DNA from: Bdellovibrionales bacterium
GTDB taxonomy: Bacteria > Bdellovibrionota > Bdellovibrionia > Bdellovibrionales > UBA840
Length of the DNA stretch: 13,161 nt
Direction: 5' to 3'
Assembly: GCA_020434605.1 (NCBI GenBank)
Contig: JAGRAL010000070.1
Span: 1-13,161 of the forward strand
A program made the position numbers and the translations under genes. Below are positions 1 to 6,712 of this stretch, piece by piece. Positions within the stretch are counted from its first letter, which is position 1; every line of letters begins with the position of its first letter. Below the pieces are notes generated by a model. That model was not told where the DNA came from, did not search any database, and was given only the letters and a program-made list of their open reading frames with translations.

Positions 1-737
1 CCAGGATGTCGTCTTGTTGCAGGTATTAAAGGGTCAAAAGCTTTGCGTGAACCTTGCAGAGCCTCTAAAGACATGGCTCCTGCGACATCCATCAGCTTCG
101 CAAATCGACTAGACTCATAGGTAGCCAGCAATCCTACAGCAGTCATTACTTGGCAACCGTTGATCAAAGACAATCCCTCTTTTGCTTTTAAAACTAAAGG
201 CTGTATGTTTTTCTTTTTTAAAACCAGATCAGTTGCTGCTACTTTTCCATCACTCCAAACCTCACCCTCACCAATCAACGCCAGTGCTAAGTGCGACAGT
301 GGAGCTAAATCACCACTTGCCCCCACACTCCCTTGTTGAGGAATAACTGGAATCACATCTTGATTCATAAACTCTAAAATTGTCTCAATGACCTCTAATC
401 TAACTCCCGAATGGCCTGTGGCTAGCGCGTTAGCTCGAAGAGCCATAATTGCTCTAGTTTGAGCTACTGTAAATGGTTCGCCAACCCCCGTGGAGTGTGA
501 ACGAATGAGATTAAACTGTAGTTTTTCAATATCACTATCAGTAATACGAACAGATGAAAATGCTCCAAATCCAGTATTCACACCATAGATAGCATCTCCG
601 GTGCTAATTTTATTTTCAATGTACGATCTTGAAAGAAGTATTTTTTCTTTTGCCTTCTCACTCAGTGAAACCTTAGCTCCCTGAGAAACTTGCCAAACAT
701 CATTGATTTTCAGATCACTACCACTAATTTCAATCAT
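1..737 (-). CDS. hutH: Histidine ammonia-lyase, N-terminal part (cut by left edge)
   Basis: This enzyme removes ammonia from L-histidine to give urocanate, the first step of histidine breakdown in the cytoplasm. About 245 codons are visible; the rest lies beyond base 1. The reading starts MIEISGSDLK. YGVNTGFG at about 51-58 carries the catalytic Tyr51. GASGDLAPLSH at 139-149 contains the Ala140-Ser141-Gly142 triad, which in this family cyclises to the electrophilic MIO group. The visible part ends in ATRRHP, matching the RPHPGQ-like segment of HutH. The ATG lies 3 nt after the rpe stop, with AAGGA about 11 nt upstream inside the end of rpe, so it is very probably co-transcribed with rpe. Such a place at the end of a def-fmt-rpe housekeeping run is unusual, since hut genes normally sit with hutU, hutI and a HutC regulator. 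Tyrosine or phenylalanine ammonia-lyases share the MIO fold, but the overall sequence reads as HutH. Confidence 0.93.
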   Translation of the reverse strand, partial: MIEISGSDLKINDVWQVSQGAKVSLSEKAKEKILLSRSYIENKISTGDAIYGVNTGFGAFSSVRITDSDIEKLQFNLIRSHSTGVGEPFTVAQTRAIMALRANALATGHSGVRLEVIETILEFMNQDVIPVIPQQGSVGASGDLAPLSHLALALIGEGEVWSDGKVAATDLVLKKKNIQPLVLKAKEGLSLINGCQVMTAVGLLATYESSRFAKLMDVAGAMSLEALQGSRKAFDPLIPATRRHP

Positions 738-740
738 AAC

Positions 741-1406
741 TTATAACATCCTTAAATTTTTAATCGCGCTCGCTGGATTATTACCAAAAACATAACTACC
801 AGCCACTAATATATCTGCTCCCGCTTCAACACATACCTTTGCTGTTTCTGCATTAATCCCACCATCTACGGATATTAAAAATTTAAAACCATGTGTTTTT
901 CTTAATGCATCTAGCTCTTTGATTTTATTTACCTGATCAGCCATAAAACTTTGTCCACCAAAGCCAGGCTCAACTGTCATAACTAAAACCAAATCAATTT
1001 CTGGCAAGAATGGAATAATATCTTTTATGTGAGTCCCAGGTCGTAAACTTAATCCCGGTTTAGCTCCTAGGTTTTTAATTTTCTCAATCAGTGCTCCTGG
1101 GCTTTTACATGCTTCTATATGAAAAGTAAGATATTGAGAGCCTGCTTTAATAAAGGCTTCTGCGTATTTATCTGGGTCCGTGATCATAAGGTGCGTATCC
1201 AGTGGTAATTTGGTAACATTCTTAATAGAGTTTAATACTACTGGCCCGATAGTGATGTTTGGTACAAAGTGACCATCCATAACATCAATATGAAGCATAT
1301 CTGCACCAGCAGTCTCGACATTCTTAATGTCTGTTTGCAAATCTGCAAAGTTCGCGGACAAAATACTAGGTGATATATACTTAGGACTTTTTTTGAATTT
1401 TAACAT
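741..1406 (-). CDS. rpe: Ribulose-phosphate 3-epimerase
   Basis: Interconverts D-ribulose 5-phosphate and D-xylulose 5-phosphate in the pentose phosphate pathway, in the cytoplasm. The 221-residue product is full length for this TIM-barrel family. SPSILSANF at 12-20 is the conserved N-terminal strand. LHIDVMDGHFVPN at 38-50 supplies His39 and Asp41, THLM at 71-74 supplies His72, and SVDGGIN at 179-185 supplies Asp181; together these are the expected metal ligands. MTVEPGFGGQSF at 143-154 is the flexible active-site loop, and the phosphate-binding end VAGSYVFG is at 201-208. The ATG is preceded by GGTGG, a usable ribosome binding site, which follows a small inverted repeat at 1416-1438. The gene sits 59 nt after an unknown exported-protein gene and 3 nt before hutH, so it is probably part of one long minus-strand transcript. 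Confidence 0.97.
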   Translation of the reverse strand: MLKFKKSPKYISPSILSANFADLQTDIKNVETAGADMLHIDVMDGHFVPNITIGPVVLNSIKNVTKLPLDTHLMITDPDKYAEAFIKAGSQYLTFHIEACKSPGALIEKIKNLGAKPGLSLRPGTHIKDIIPFLPEIDLVLVMTVEPGFGGQSFMADQVNKIKELDALRKTHGFKFLISVDGGINAETAKVCVEAGADILVAGSYVFGNNPASAIKNLRML

Positions 1407-1415
1407 CTATCCACC

Positions 1416-1438
1416 GCCTATTTGGGGGCATCATAGGC
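1416..1438 (-). promoter_or_regulatory. Small inverted repeat just upstream of rpe ribosome binding site
   Basis: On the coding strand GCCTAT and ATAGGC form a perfect 6-bp stem around an 11-nt loop, directly followed by the GGTGG ribosome binding site of rpe. There is no U-tract, so it is not a normal terminator. It could stabilise the processed mRNA end or influence access to the rpe start. The stem is short and could be chance. Confidence 0.25.
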
Positions 1439-1465
1439 AGTCAACGACAGAAATGCAAACTAGAA

Positions 1466-2170
1466 CTATTGTGCAGCAGGCGCTTTAGGAGGCACGTTAA
1501 AAAAACTTTTTGCGCCAGTGAGCTGCTCACAGCTATTCTTAATTTTACGAACCATCATATTTACTTCGCTTGGCTCGACTCCACGCCTTAGAAGGTCTAT
1601 TGTATCACCTTTAAAAATTTCACTGATTTTCCTTTGTGCCGCTTGAGCCTTCGTCGCTTGTCTACTTCGATAGTTTTTGCCTGTTTTAGCATCACCTTCA
1701 GTGAACACTACGTCGAGACGTACCAAACCATCAATCTTAGAACGAGTCCCCTCTTCTAATAATTTTATCTCTTTATTGTTTAAATTATTACAAGCTTCGT
1801 AGTCTAAATAGATGCATCGATTTTCTGTAGTATTATAGATGTAACCCGGAATAGTGACTGTTTTGCATTCAGTAATTGAACGAACCACTTCGCTATCCAC
1901 TTTGTAACGGCTAGTTGTGAAGGTACCATCGAGGTTTTTAACTTTTTTGTATAAAGCCTCTCCCCCAGCACTTCCCACAGAATATTGGTAATATGCGCTT
2001 CCATCTTTTGCTGAAACAATAGAGGGATCTTTTGTTACATTGTAATTAATAATATTACCTTCAACCACAAATGTTTTATCTGTAGAATTAAATTTGATAT
2101 TACTATCACTGATCAATTCATCAATATCTGATCCAAATGAAAATAGTACCGCAGCAATAAATAATAACAT
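1466..2170 (-). CDS. Putative exported protein of unknown function, 234 aa
   Basis: I do not recognise the family. The protein begins with a short hydrophobic stretch (MLLFIAAVLFSF, residues 1-12), which suggests a signal peptide or N-terminal anchor, although it lacks the usual positive charges. No in-frame start exists further upstream before a stop. The remainder is hydrophilic, with a Tyr/Ser/Gly-rich segment at 59-75, four cysteines (102, 119, 127, 214) and a basic, helix-prone region at about 163-187. It ends in PPKAPAAQ. Four cysteines in an exported protein could form two disulfides; this is inference. It lies 11 nt after fmt and 59 nt before rpe, so it is likely read with the translation and sugar-phosphate genes without being functionally linked to them. 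A run of six Gs about 6 nt before the ATG is the only Shine-Dalgarno-like sequence. Confidence 0.75.
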   Translation of the reverse strand: MLLFIAAVLFSFGSDIDELISDSNIKFNSTDKTFVVEGNIINYNVTKDPSIVSAKDGSAYYQYSVGSAGGEALYKKVKNLDGTFTTSRYKVDSEVVRSITECKTVTIPGYIYNTTENRCIYLDYEACNNLNNKEIKLLEEGTRSKIDGLVRLDVVFTEGDAKTGKNYRSRQATKAQAAQRKISEIFKGDTIDLLRRGVEPSEVNMMVRKIKNSCEQLTGAKSFFNVPPKAPAAQ

Positions 2171-2181
2171 GTAGCCCCCCG

Positions 2182-3108
2182 CTATAAATTATCTGGAATC
2201 TCAAATCCGTTTAAATAATCCTTAATCTGCATTTTTGCTTTAGATTCTGGTTGTACTTCTAAAAGCTTAAAAGCTCCATCGTTGCAGGCAATGACTAGGC
2301 CGTTAGTATCTTTAGAGATAACTTTACCAGGCTTTCCACTACTTTTAACCTTTTCCATTTTATGAATTTTAAGAGTTTTATTATTTACGATTGTCCAGAC
2401 ACCTGGCCACATCTTAAGAGCTTTGTATTGATTCCATATATCTGATTGGTTTTTATTCCAATCAATAAGACCTTCTTCTTTTTTAATCTTTTTTGCTATC
2501 GTCACAAGTGAAGTATCTTGCTTAATACCAGTCAAATTACCACGAATGTAGTCCATAAACTCAATATGTAAAAGATCTGCTCCAAAATTTTTTAATTTAT
2601 CGTACAGCTCTTGCGAATCCATTCCATCTGTAATACTAACTTTTCGCACACCCAATACATCACCTGCATCTAGCTTTAATGCAATTTTCTGCAAGGTCAC
2701 ACCTGACTCACTATCGCCGTAAAAAATAGCCCTCTGAACAGGAGCTGCTCCCCTCCATCTAGGAAGCAAACTTCCGTGAAGATTAACAGCACCTTTAGGG
2801 AAAAGTGATATTATATCTTCAGATAGGATTTGTCCGTAAGCTACAACGACAGCAGCCTCAGCGCGAAGCTTCTTAATGTAGTTTATTGCTTCCTCAGTAT
2901 TGATATTTGCAGGAGTGTATATTGGTATCTCTAAGCTTTGTGCTAGTTTTTTAACTGGGCTTGCTGTCAATTCTAATTTTCTGCCCGCTGGCTTATCCGG
3001 TTGAGTAACGACACAAACCACCTCGTAATGTTCATCTGAACATAGCATCTGCAGCGAAGGAAGAGCAAAATCAGCTGTCCCTAAAAAGACGATTCTAACT
3101 TTACTCAA
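2182..3108 (-). CDS. fmt: Methionyl-tRNA formyltransferase (probable TTG start)
   Basis: Transfers a formyl group from 10-formyltetrahydrofolate to Met-tRNA(fMet) for translation initiation. Counting from the TTG, the product is 308 residues, normal for the family. It starts MSKVRIVFLGTADFA, aligned with the E. coli Fmt start. The catalytic core is NLHGSLLPRWRGAAP at 109-123 (Asn109, His111) with LDAGD at 146-150 (Asp147). TQPDKPAGR is at 35-43, and the C-terminal oligonucleotide-binding-type domain covers about 205-308. An ATG at 3135 is also in frame, but it would add nine poorly conserved residues, overlap def by 26 nt and has no ribosome binding site. The TTG at 3108 lies 1 nt after the def stop and is preceded by CAGAGG at a 6-nt spacing, so I prefer it. 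def directly upstream removes the same formyl group later; this pairing is very common. Confidence 0.95.
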   Translation of the reverse strand: MSKVRIVFLGTADFALPSLQMLCSDEHYEVVCVVTQPDKPAGRKLELTASPVKKLAQSLEIPIYTPANINTEEAINYIKKLRAEAAVVVAYGQILSEDIISLFPKGAVNLHGSLLPRWRGAAPVQRAIFYGDSESGVTLQKIALKLDAGDVLGVRKVSITDGMDSQELYDKLKNFGADLLHIEFMDYIRGNLTGIKQDTSLVTIAKKIKKEEGLIDWNKNQSDIWNQYKALKMWPGVWTIVNNKTLKIHKMEKVKSSGKPGKVISKDTNGLVIACNDGAFKLLEVQPESKAKMQIKDYLNGFEIPDNL

Positions 3109-3109
3109 T

Positions 3110-3670
3110 TCATGCCTCTGGTTGGTCGTACCCATTTTTTTTAATTAATTTGCGGATGCGATCAAATTTTAATTGGCTAAGCCGTTCAATAAAGACTTTG
3201 CCATCAAGATGATCAATCTCGTGCTGTACACAAACTGCAAGCAAGCTATCTGCCTTTAAAGTCACTTCCTCACCATCTATAGTACTGTGATTAACTTCTA
3301 CGTAAGCGGCTCTCTCTACTTCTTCTACATAACCTGGAACACTTAAGCATCCCTCTTCCCACTTAATCGTTCCTTCTTTTTTAGTTATTACTGGGTTCAC
3401 AAGCACTAATGGATAAGTCACAGCCTTTTCAAGTTCTGTCATATCTTCGTCGGTAAAATTACCATCATCATCCTTTGGGCGTGTGTCTATAACAACCATA
3501 CGAATACTATGACCTACTTGCGGGGCCGCTAAGCCAACCCCAGGAGCCTTGTACATAGTTTCAAGCATGTTATTCGCTAAAACCTTAAGGTCCTGATCAA
3601 TAGAATCTATTTTTTTTGCCACCTGTTTTAATACAGGGTGAGGATATTTTAAAACCTCTAAAACTGACAT
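3110..3670 (-). CDS. def: Peptide deformylase
   Basis: A metal-dependent cytoplasmic hydrolase that removes the formyl group from the N-terminal methionine of new proteins. All three signature motifs are present: GVGLAAPQ at 44-51, EGCLS at 106-110 (Cys108 metal ligand), and QHEIDHLDG at 149-157 (His150 and His154 as ligands, Glu151 as general base). The length of 186 residues is slightly above E. coli Def because of an acidic insert at about 63-82 (DDDGNFTDEDM) between the first two motifs. I chose the ATG at 3670 because AGGAG lies 5 nt upstream; an in-frame GTG at 3676 would place the ribosome binding site too close. The stop is followed 1 nt later by the probable TTG of fmt, which implies translational coupling. 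A possible own promoter lies in the 81-nt gap after lptG. Confidence 0.97.
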   Translation of the reverse strand: MSVLEVLKYPHPVLKQVAKKIDSIDQDLKVLANNMLETMYKAPGVGLAAPQVGHSIRMVVIDTRPKDDDGNFTDEDMTELEKAVTYPLVLVNPVITKKEGTIKWEEGCLSVPGYVEEVERAAYVEVNHSTIDGEEVTLKADSLLAVCVQHEIDHLDGKVFIERLSQLKFDRIRKLIKKNGYDQPEA

Positions 3671-3690
3671 AAGCACTCCTGTTATCTTAT

Positions 3691-3719
3691 ATTGTAGCAG
3701 AAAACCGCTTAAATGAATA
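3691..3719 (-). promoter_or_regulatory. Possible promoter for def-fmt-rpe run
   Basis: The coding strand carries TACAAT (3696-3691), a 5/6 match to the -10 consensus, about 20 nt before the def start. That would give a short leader containing the AGGAG ribosome binding site. The -35 region at 17 bp spacing (TATTCA) is poor, so the promoter may be weak, or def may rely on read-through from lptG. No terminator hairpin separates lptG from def. Confidence 0.3.
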
Positions 3720-3751
3720 GTCTAAAATACCTCTAAACCATTGAAATTGGG

Positions 3752-4831
3752 CTATTTTTTAGTTCTAAGCAATAGGGCTATTGCTAATAGAAAGAATAAG
3801 ACATTTGGGGTCCAAGCAGCTAGCCAGGCCGGAACAACCCCGTGTTTACCAAAGTTGAGTGCCGAAGAGTATGAAAGCCAGTAACTAAAAACAATCAGTA
3901 CACATATACCGATACTTCGCCCTCTGCCCCCACTTCTTCTGTCCCCTACACTAAAAGGTATTCCTAAAAGACATAGGATAAGACCAGAGAATGCGTAGCT
4001 AATTTTTTTGTGTAAACCTACTTCATACTCCAATGTGTTTAGACCTGCTTCTTTATTACGATCTATAAATTCTCTTAGTTGAGAACTAGTCATCATATCA
4101 GCAGAGTTAAAGTTTGCATCTAAACTTGCAAATTCTTCTCCTGTGTCGATGGTCTTTTCGCCGAAATACTCAATCTGAGGAAAACCGGGTGTTTCATTAA
4201 AAAGAGTTACTCTGCCAGTCATTAACAACCAATAGTTTTTTCTGATATTTACATTCTTTGCAGTCACTACCTGTAATAGATTCCACATCTCATCAAAATA
4301 ATACAGAGTTAGTCCCTGCGCTTTTGCATCAGAAGCTCGTAAATATTGTAGGTTAAACAACCTGTTTTTAGATCTAAACCATATTTTATTTTGTCTTACC
4401 GTAGATATTAACCATGGTTTCTTTTTTATTTCGTAATAAAAAATTTGGTTTTTCTCTTGATCCAGTTTAGGCAAAATAATATCTGAGGCAAAAAAACTAC
4501 ATACAGAAAAAATACTTACTACTATTACAATCGGTAAACTAATTCTTGCTAAACTCAAACCAGAGCTAAACAGAGCTACTAGTTCATTGCTTTTGTTAAG
4601 CCCACTTAGACAAAATATTGTCGACATAATAAATGCAATGGGCAACATCTGAAAAATAATGGATGGTGCAAGTAGAGTGTAATACTTTAGCAAGACATCA
4701 AGACTCGCACTAAACTTTGCCACATTTGTCATAAAATCGACGGACAAAAAGAGAGTCACAAATACGACTAGTGAGGCTATCAAATAACCTAAGTAGATCT
4801 TAACAATATAGCGGTCGATGGTGGAGAACAC
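3752..4831 (-). CDS. lptG: LPS export permease of the LptF/LptG family, LptG-like
   Basis: An inner-membrane subunit of the LptB2FG ABC transporter, which lifts lipopolysaccharide out of the inner membrane and passes it to LptC and LptA. At 359 residues it has the family length and layout: three N-terminal membrane segments (about 13-36, 50-76, 95-118), a periplasmic beta-jellyroll (about 125-270) and three C-terminal segments (about 277-297, 305-327, 337-356). The opening TIDRYI and the WFRSKNRLFNLQYL stretch resemble LptG (LDRYI and WAKDGNNFVYIERV in E. coli) more than LptF. The start is GTG; an in-frame TGA immediately precedes it, so no longer form is possible. No Shine-Dalgarno sequence is visible, and a TTGACC/TAGTAT promoter points to transcription starting at or next to the GTG. 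It is the first gene of the minus-strand run. Presence of LPS export implies a Gram-negative, LPS-bearing cell. Confidence 0.9.
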   Translation of the reverse strand: MFSTIDRYIVKIYLGYLIASLVVFVTLFLSVDFMTNVAKFSASLDVLLKYYTLLAPSIIFQMLPIAFIMSTIFCLSGLNKSNELVALFSSGLSLARISLPIVIVVSIFSVCSFFASDIILPKLDQEKNQIFYYEIKKKPWLISTVRQNKIWFRSKNRLFNLQYLRASDAKAQGLTLYYFDEMWNLLQVVTAKNVNIRKNYWLLMTGRVTLFNETPGFPQIEYFGEKTIDTGEEFASLDANFNSADMMTSSQLREFIDRNKEAGLNTLEYEVGLHKKISYAFSGLILCLLGIPFSVGDRRSGGRGRSIGICVLIVFSYWLSYSSALNFGKHGVVPAWLAAWTPNVLFFLLAIALLLRTKK

Positions 4832-4837
4832 TCATCT

Positions 4838-4866
4838 ATACTAGAGTTGCTTGCGCTACTGGTCAA
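4838..4866 (-). promoter_or_regulatory. Promoter of lptG, apparently leaderless
   Basis: On the minus strand TTGACC (4866-4861; 5/6 to the -35 consensus) is followed by exactly 17 nt and TAGTAT (4843-4838; 4/6 to the -10). The lptG GTG begins 6 nt after the -10, which is where sigma-70-type transcription would start. The mRNA would therefore have little or no 5' leader, in keeping with the absence of a ribosome binding site. Confidence 0.5.
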
Positions 4867-4878
4867 GAAACCCAGATG

Positions 4879-4907
4879 TTGACTGGTACCTACAAACTAC
4901 GAATACT
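4879..4907 (+). promoter_or_regulatory. Promoter of the receiver-nadC-birA operon, apparently leaderless
   Basis: TTGACT (4879-4884; 5/6) is followed by a 17-nt spacer and AATACT (4902-4907; 4/6). The ATG at 4914 begins 6 nt after the -10, at the expected transcription start. The sequence before the ATG is AT-rich with no Shine-Dalgarno match. The two -35 boxes of this divergent pair are only 12 bp apart, so the polymerases would bind back to back and probably compete. Confidence 0.5.
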
Positions 4908-4913
4908 TTATAT

Positions 4914-5861
4914 ATGGCATTACGCGTCTTATTAGCTGATGAAAGCGCAACAATTAAAAAAGTAATTCAAATTACTCTACAAGACTTTGCTGTCGAACTA
5001 CGCAATGTAACTGTTGGCACCGATGTACTTAGTGTCGCTAAATCATTTAAGCCAGATATAATCTTTGTAGATATACTTTTGCAGAAAAAAAGTGGCTATG
5101 AAGTGTGCAGCGAACTCAAAGCCAGCCCTGATTTTGCCAATGTTCCTGTTATACTTCTATGGAACAGCTTTATGGATCTTGACCAGGACAAGCTTAATCT
5201 AGCCAATGCTAATGAGAAGCTTGAGAAACCTTTTGATGCGGAAAGCCTTAGACGCTTAGTTATGCGATTTGTTCCTAAGCTCCAATCAAGCCCTATCGCT
5301 GAGCACATTTCTCCTCCAGATTTAAATTGGAATGAATCGACAAATACGACAAACACAGAATCTAAAACACAAAGCTCGACTGAGACTACTGGTGTGCCAG
5401 ATTTTTTAAATGATGATGAACCAGAAGATTTTTCCCCGATGTCGATCCAAAAAATTTCAAAAGAACCTACATCATCAATAGCAAAGTTTAAATTAGATTT
5501 ACCATCTGAAGAACTTGGCGAGTTTGAAAACCCAGCCTCTACTGAAGAGGATGCGTCTATTGATACCTCTAGCTTTCTATGGGGTAACGAATTAAAACCA
5601 GAGATTGAAGAAGAGAAAGAAACTTGGCAACAAAAGCCGACCGAAACCTCAGTTGACACTCAAACAGTGCCACAACAAAGCAAAGTCAAAGAGACTCATT
5701 CTGTACCAGCAAGCCCGATTAGTGAAACCGAACTGGAAGCAATCATCTCTTCACAAAGTCGCGAAGTAATCGAGCGTGTCGTAAGAAAATTAGTGCCTGA
5801 AATAGCTAAAGAGATTATACAAAAAGAGCTAGAACGGTTAACTAAAGACCTCGAGGGCTAA
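4914..5861 (+). CDS. CheY-like receiver protein with long linker and C-terminal helix
   Basis: A response-regulator-type protein without a DNA-binding or enzymatic output domain. Counting from the ATG at 4914 it has 315 residues. The receiver domain covers about 3-120: acid pair Asp9-Glu10, phospho-acceptor Asp53 in FVDILL, and Lys105 in EKPFD. The position that normally holds Thr/Ser after the fourth strand reads ILLWNSF, with Trp83 in its place, so signalling may be atypical. Residues about 125-268 are an acidic, Ser/Thr/Pro-rich, probably disordered linker. Residues about 270-313 form a predicted amphipathic helix (VVRKLVPEIAKEIIQKELERL), a C-terminal signature also seen in other deltaproteobacterial receiver proteins. 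A TTG at 4851 gives a longer frame, but the family starts at MALRVLLADES. The stop overlaps the nadC ATG by one base (TAATG). The partner kinase is not in the window, and its role next to NAD and biotin genes is unknown. Confidence 0.88.
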   Translation: MALRVLLADESATIKKVIQITLQDFAVELRNVTVGTDVLSVAKSFKPDIIFVDILLQKKSGYEVCSELKASPDFANVPVILLWNSFMDLDQDKLNLANANEKLEKPFDAESLRRLVMRFVPKLQSSPIAEHISPPDLNWNESTNTTNTESKTQSSTETTGVPDFLNDDEPEDFSPMSIQKISKEPTSSIAKFKLDLPSEELGEFENPASTEEDASIDTSSFLWGNELKPEIEEEKETWQQKPTETSVDTQTVPQQSKVKETHSVPASPISETELEAIISSQSREVIERVVRKLVPEIAKEIIQKELERLTKDLEG

Positions 5862-6712
5862 TGGAATTCCAAAATTTTTTGCACTATAAATTTAAGTTTA
5901 GCGACTTAATTGGCAAAGCCTTTCATGAAGACTTACCATACGGAGACATCACTACCGAGGCCTTAGGTGTAAAGTACATAGAGGGAAAAGCTAAATTAGT
6001 AGCCAAAGAAGATCTAATTTTATCTGGAATTGACTTATTAAAAGAAGCTTTTTTATGGCAAGAGCCGGACACCGAATTTAGATTTCATTTCGAAGATGGG
6101 CAAAGAGTACTAAAGAGCCAAGTTATTTGTGAAATGAAGGGCAATTTATTAAACTTTTTAAAAGCAGAAAGGGTCGCTCTTAATTTTGTCGGAACTTTAT
6201 CTGGAATCGCTTCGTTTACTAGGTGCTTTGTCGATCTTGTCTCACACACAGACACTAAGATTTTAGATACTAGAAAAACACTTCCACTCTACCGTGATTT
6301 TTTTAAAAAAGCTGTCGTCGATGGTGGAGGGACTAACCACCGCATGAATCTTAGTGATGGCATAATGATTAAAGAAAATCATATTCGAGCTGCCGGCAAC
6401 TTAAAAAATGCCGTGCAAAAAGTACGATCTAACAGTCAAAAACCAATTGAAGTAGAAACTACTAACCTAGACGAAGTCAAATTAGCCGTTGCTTTAGGGG
6501 TTGAACGAATCATGCTAGACAATATGACCAATGATCAAATGTCTATGGCGCTTGATATAATACCCGAACATATCGAGGTAGAGGCAAGCGGCAACATGAA
6601 CTTAGAACGAGTAAAGAGTGTAGCAGAACTAGGAGTAGACTTTATTAGCATAGGGGCCATCACTCACTCTGCCCCTGCAGCTGATATCAGCTTACAGTTT
6701 GTGTGGAACTAA
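5861..6712 (+). CDS. nadC: Nicotinate-nucleotide pyrophosphorylase (quinolinate phosphoribosyltransferase)
   Basis: Converts quinolinate and PRPP to nicotinate mononucleotide, CO2 and pyrophosphate in de novo NAD synthesis. The 283-residue product has normal length. HEDLPYGDITTE at 22-33 is the N-terminal signature, KAERVALNFVGTLSGIA at 101-117 the conserved helix, and LDTRKT at 135-140 holds substrate-binding Arg138 and Lys139. GGGTNHRMNLSDGIMIKENHI at 155-175 contains the GGG-NHR and Lys171 active-site elements. Phosphate and metal-side residues appear in EVET (197-200), MLDNM (218-222), EASGN (241-245) and SIGAITHSA (263-271). The 139-148 stretch (KTLPLYRDFF) differs from the more usual KTTPGLR, a modest divergence. 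It starts on the A of the upstream stop codon and ends in the same way with birA, so translation is coupled on both sides. A nadC-birA pair is common in bacteria. nadA and nadB are not in this window. Confidence 0.96.
   Translation: MEFQNFLHYKFKFSDLIGKAFHEDLPYGDITTEALGVKYIEGKAKLVAKEDLILSGIDLLKEAFLWQEPDTEFRFHFEDGQRVLKSQVICEMKGNLLNFLKAERVALNFVGTLSGIASFTRCFVDLVSHTDTKILDTRKTLPLYRDFFKKAVVDGGGTNHRMNLSDGIMIKENHIRAAGNLKNAVQKVRSNSQKPIEVETTNLDEVKLAVALGVERIMLDNMTNDQMSMALDIIPEHIEVEASGNMNLERVKSVAELGVDFISIGAITHSAPAADISLQFVWN

Noticed and set aside
2175..2180. C6 run before the exported-protein gene as a phase-variable tract
   Set aside because: Six bases are too short to argue for slippage, and the run serves as the only ribosome binding site-like sequence.
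3720..3751. Terminator between lptG and def
   Set aside because: Only a weak CCAATT/AATGG pairing is present, with no U-tract.
4851..4913. Longer start (TTG) for the receiver protein
   Set aside because: It adds 21 residues ahead of the conserved MALRVLLADES start, runs through the predicted promoter and lacks a proper ribosome binding site.
5096..5659. 187-codon minus-strand frame inside the receiver gene
   Set aside because: It is antisense to a clear receiver protein and its Ser/Phe-rich translation reflects the acidic linker codons; no start signal or known domain.
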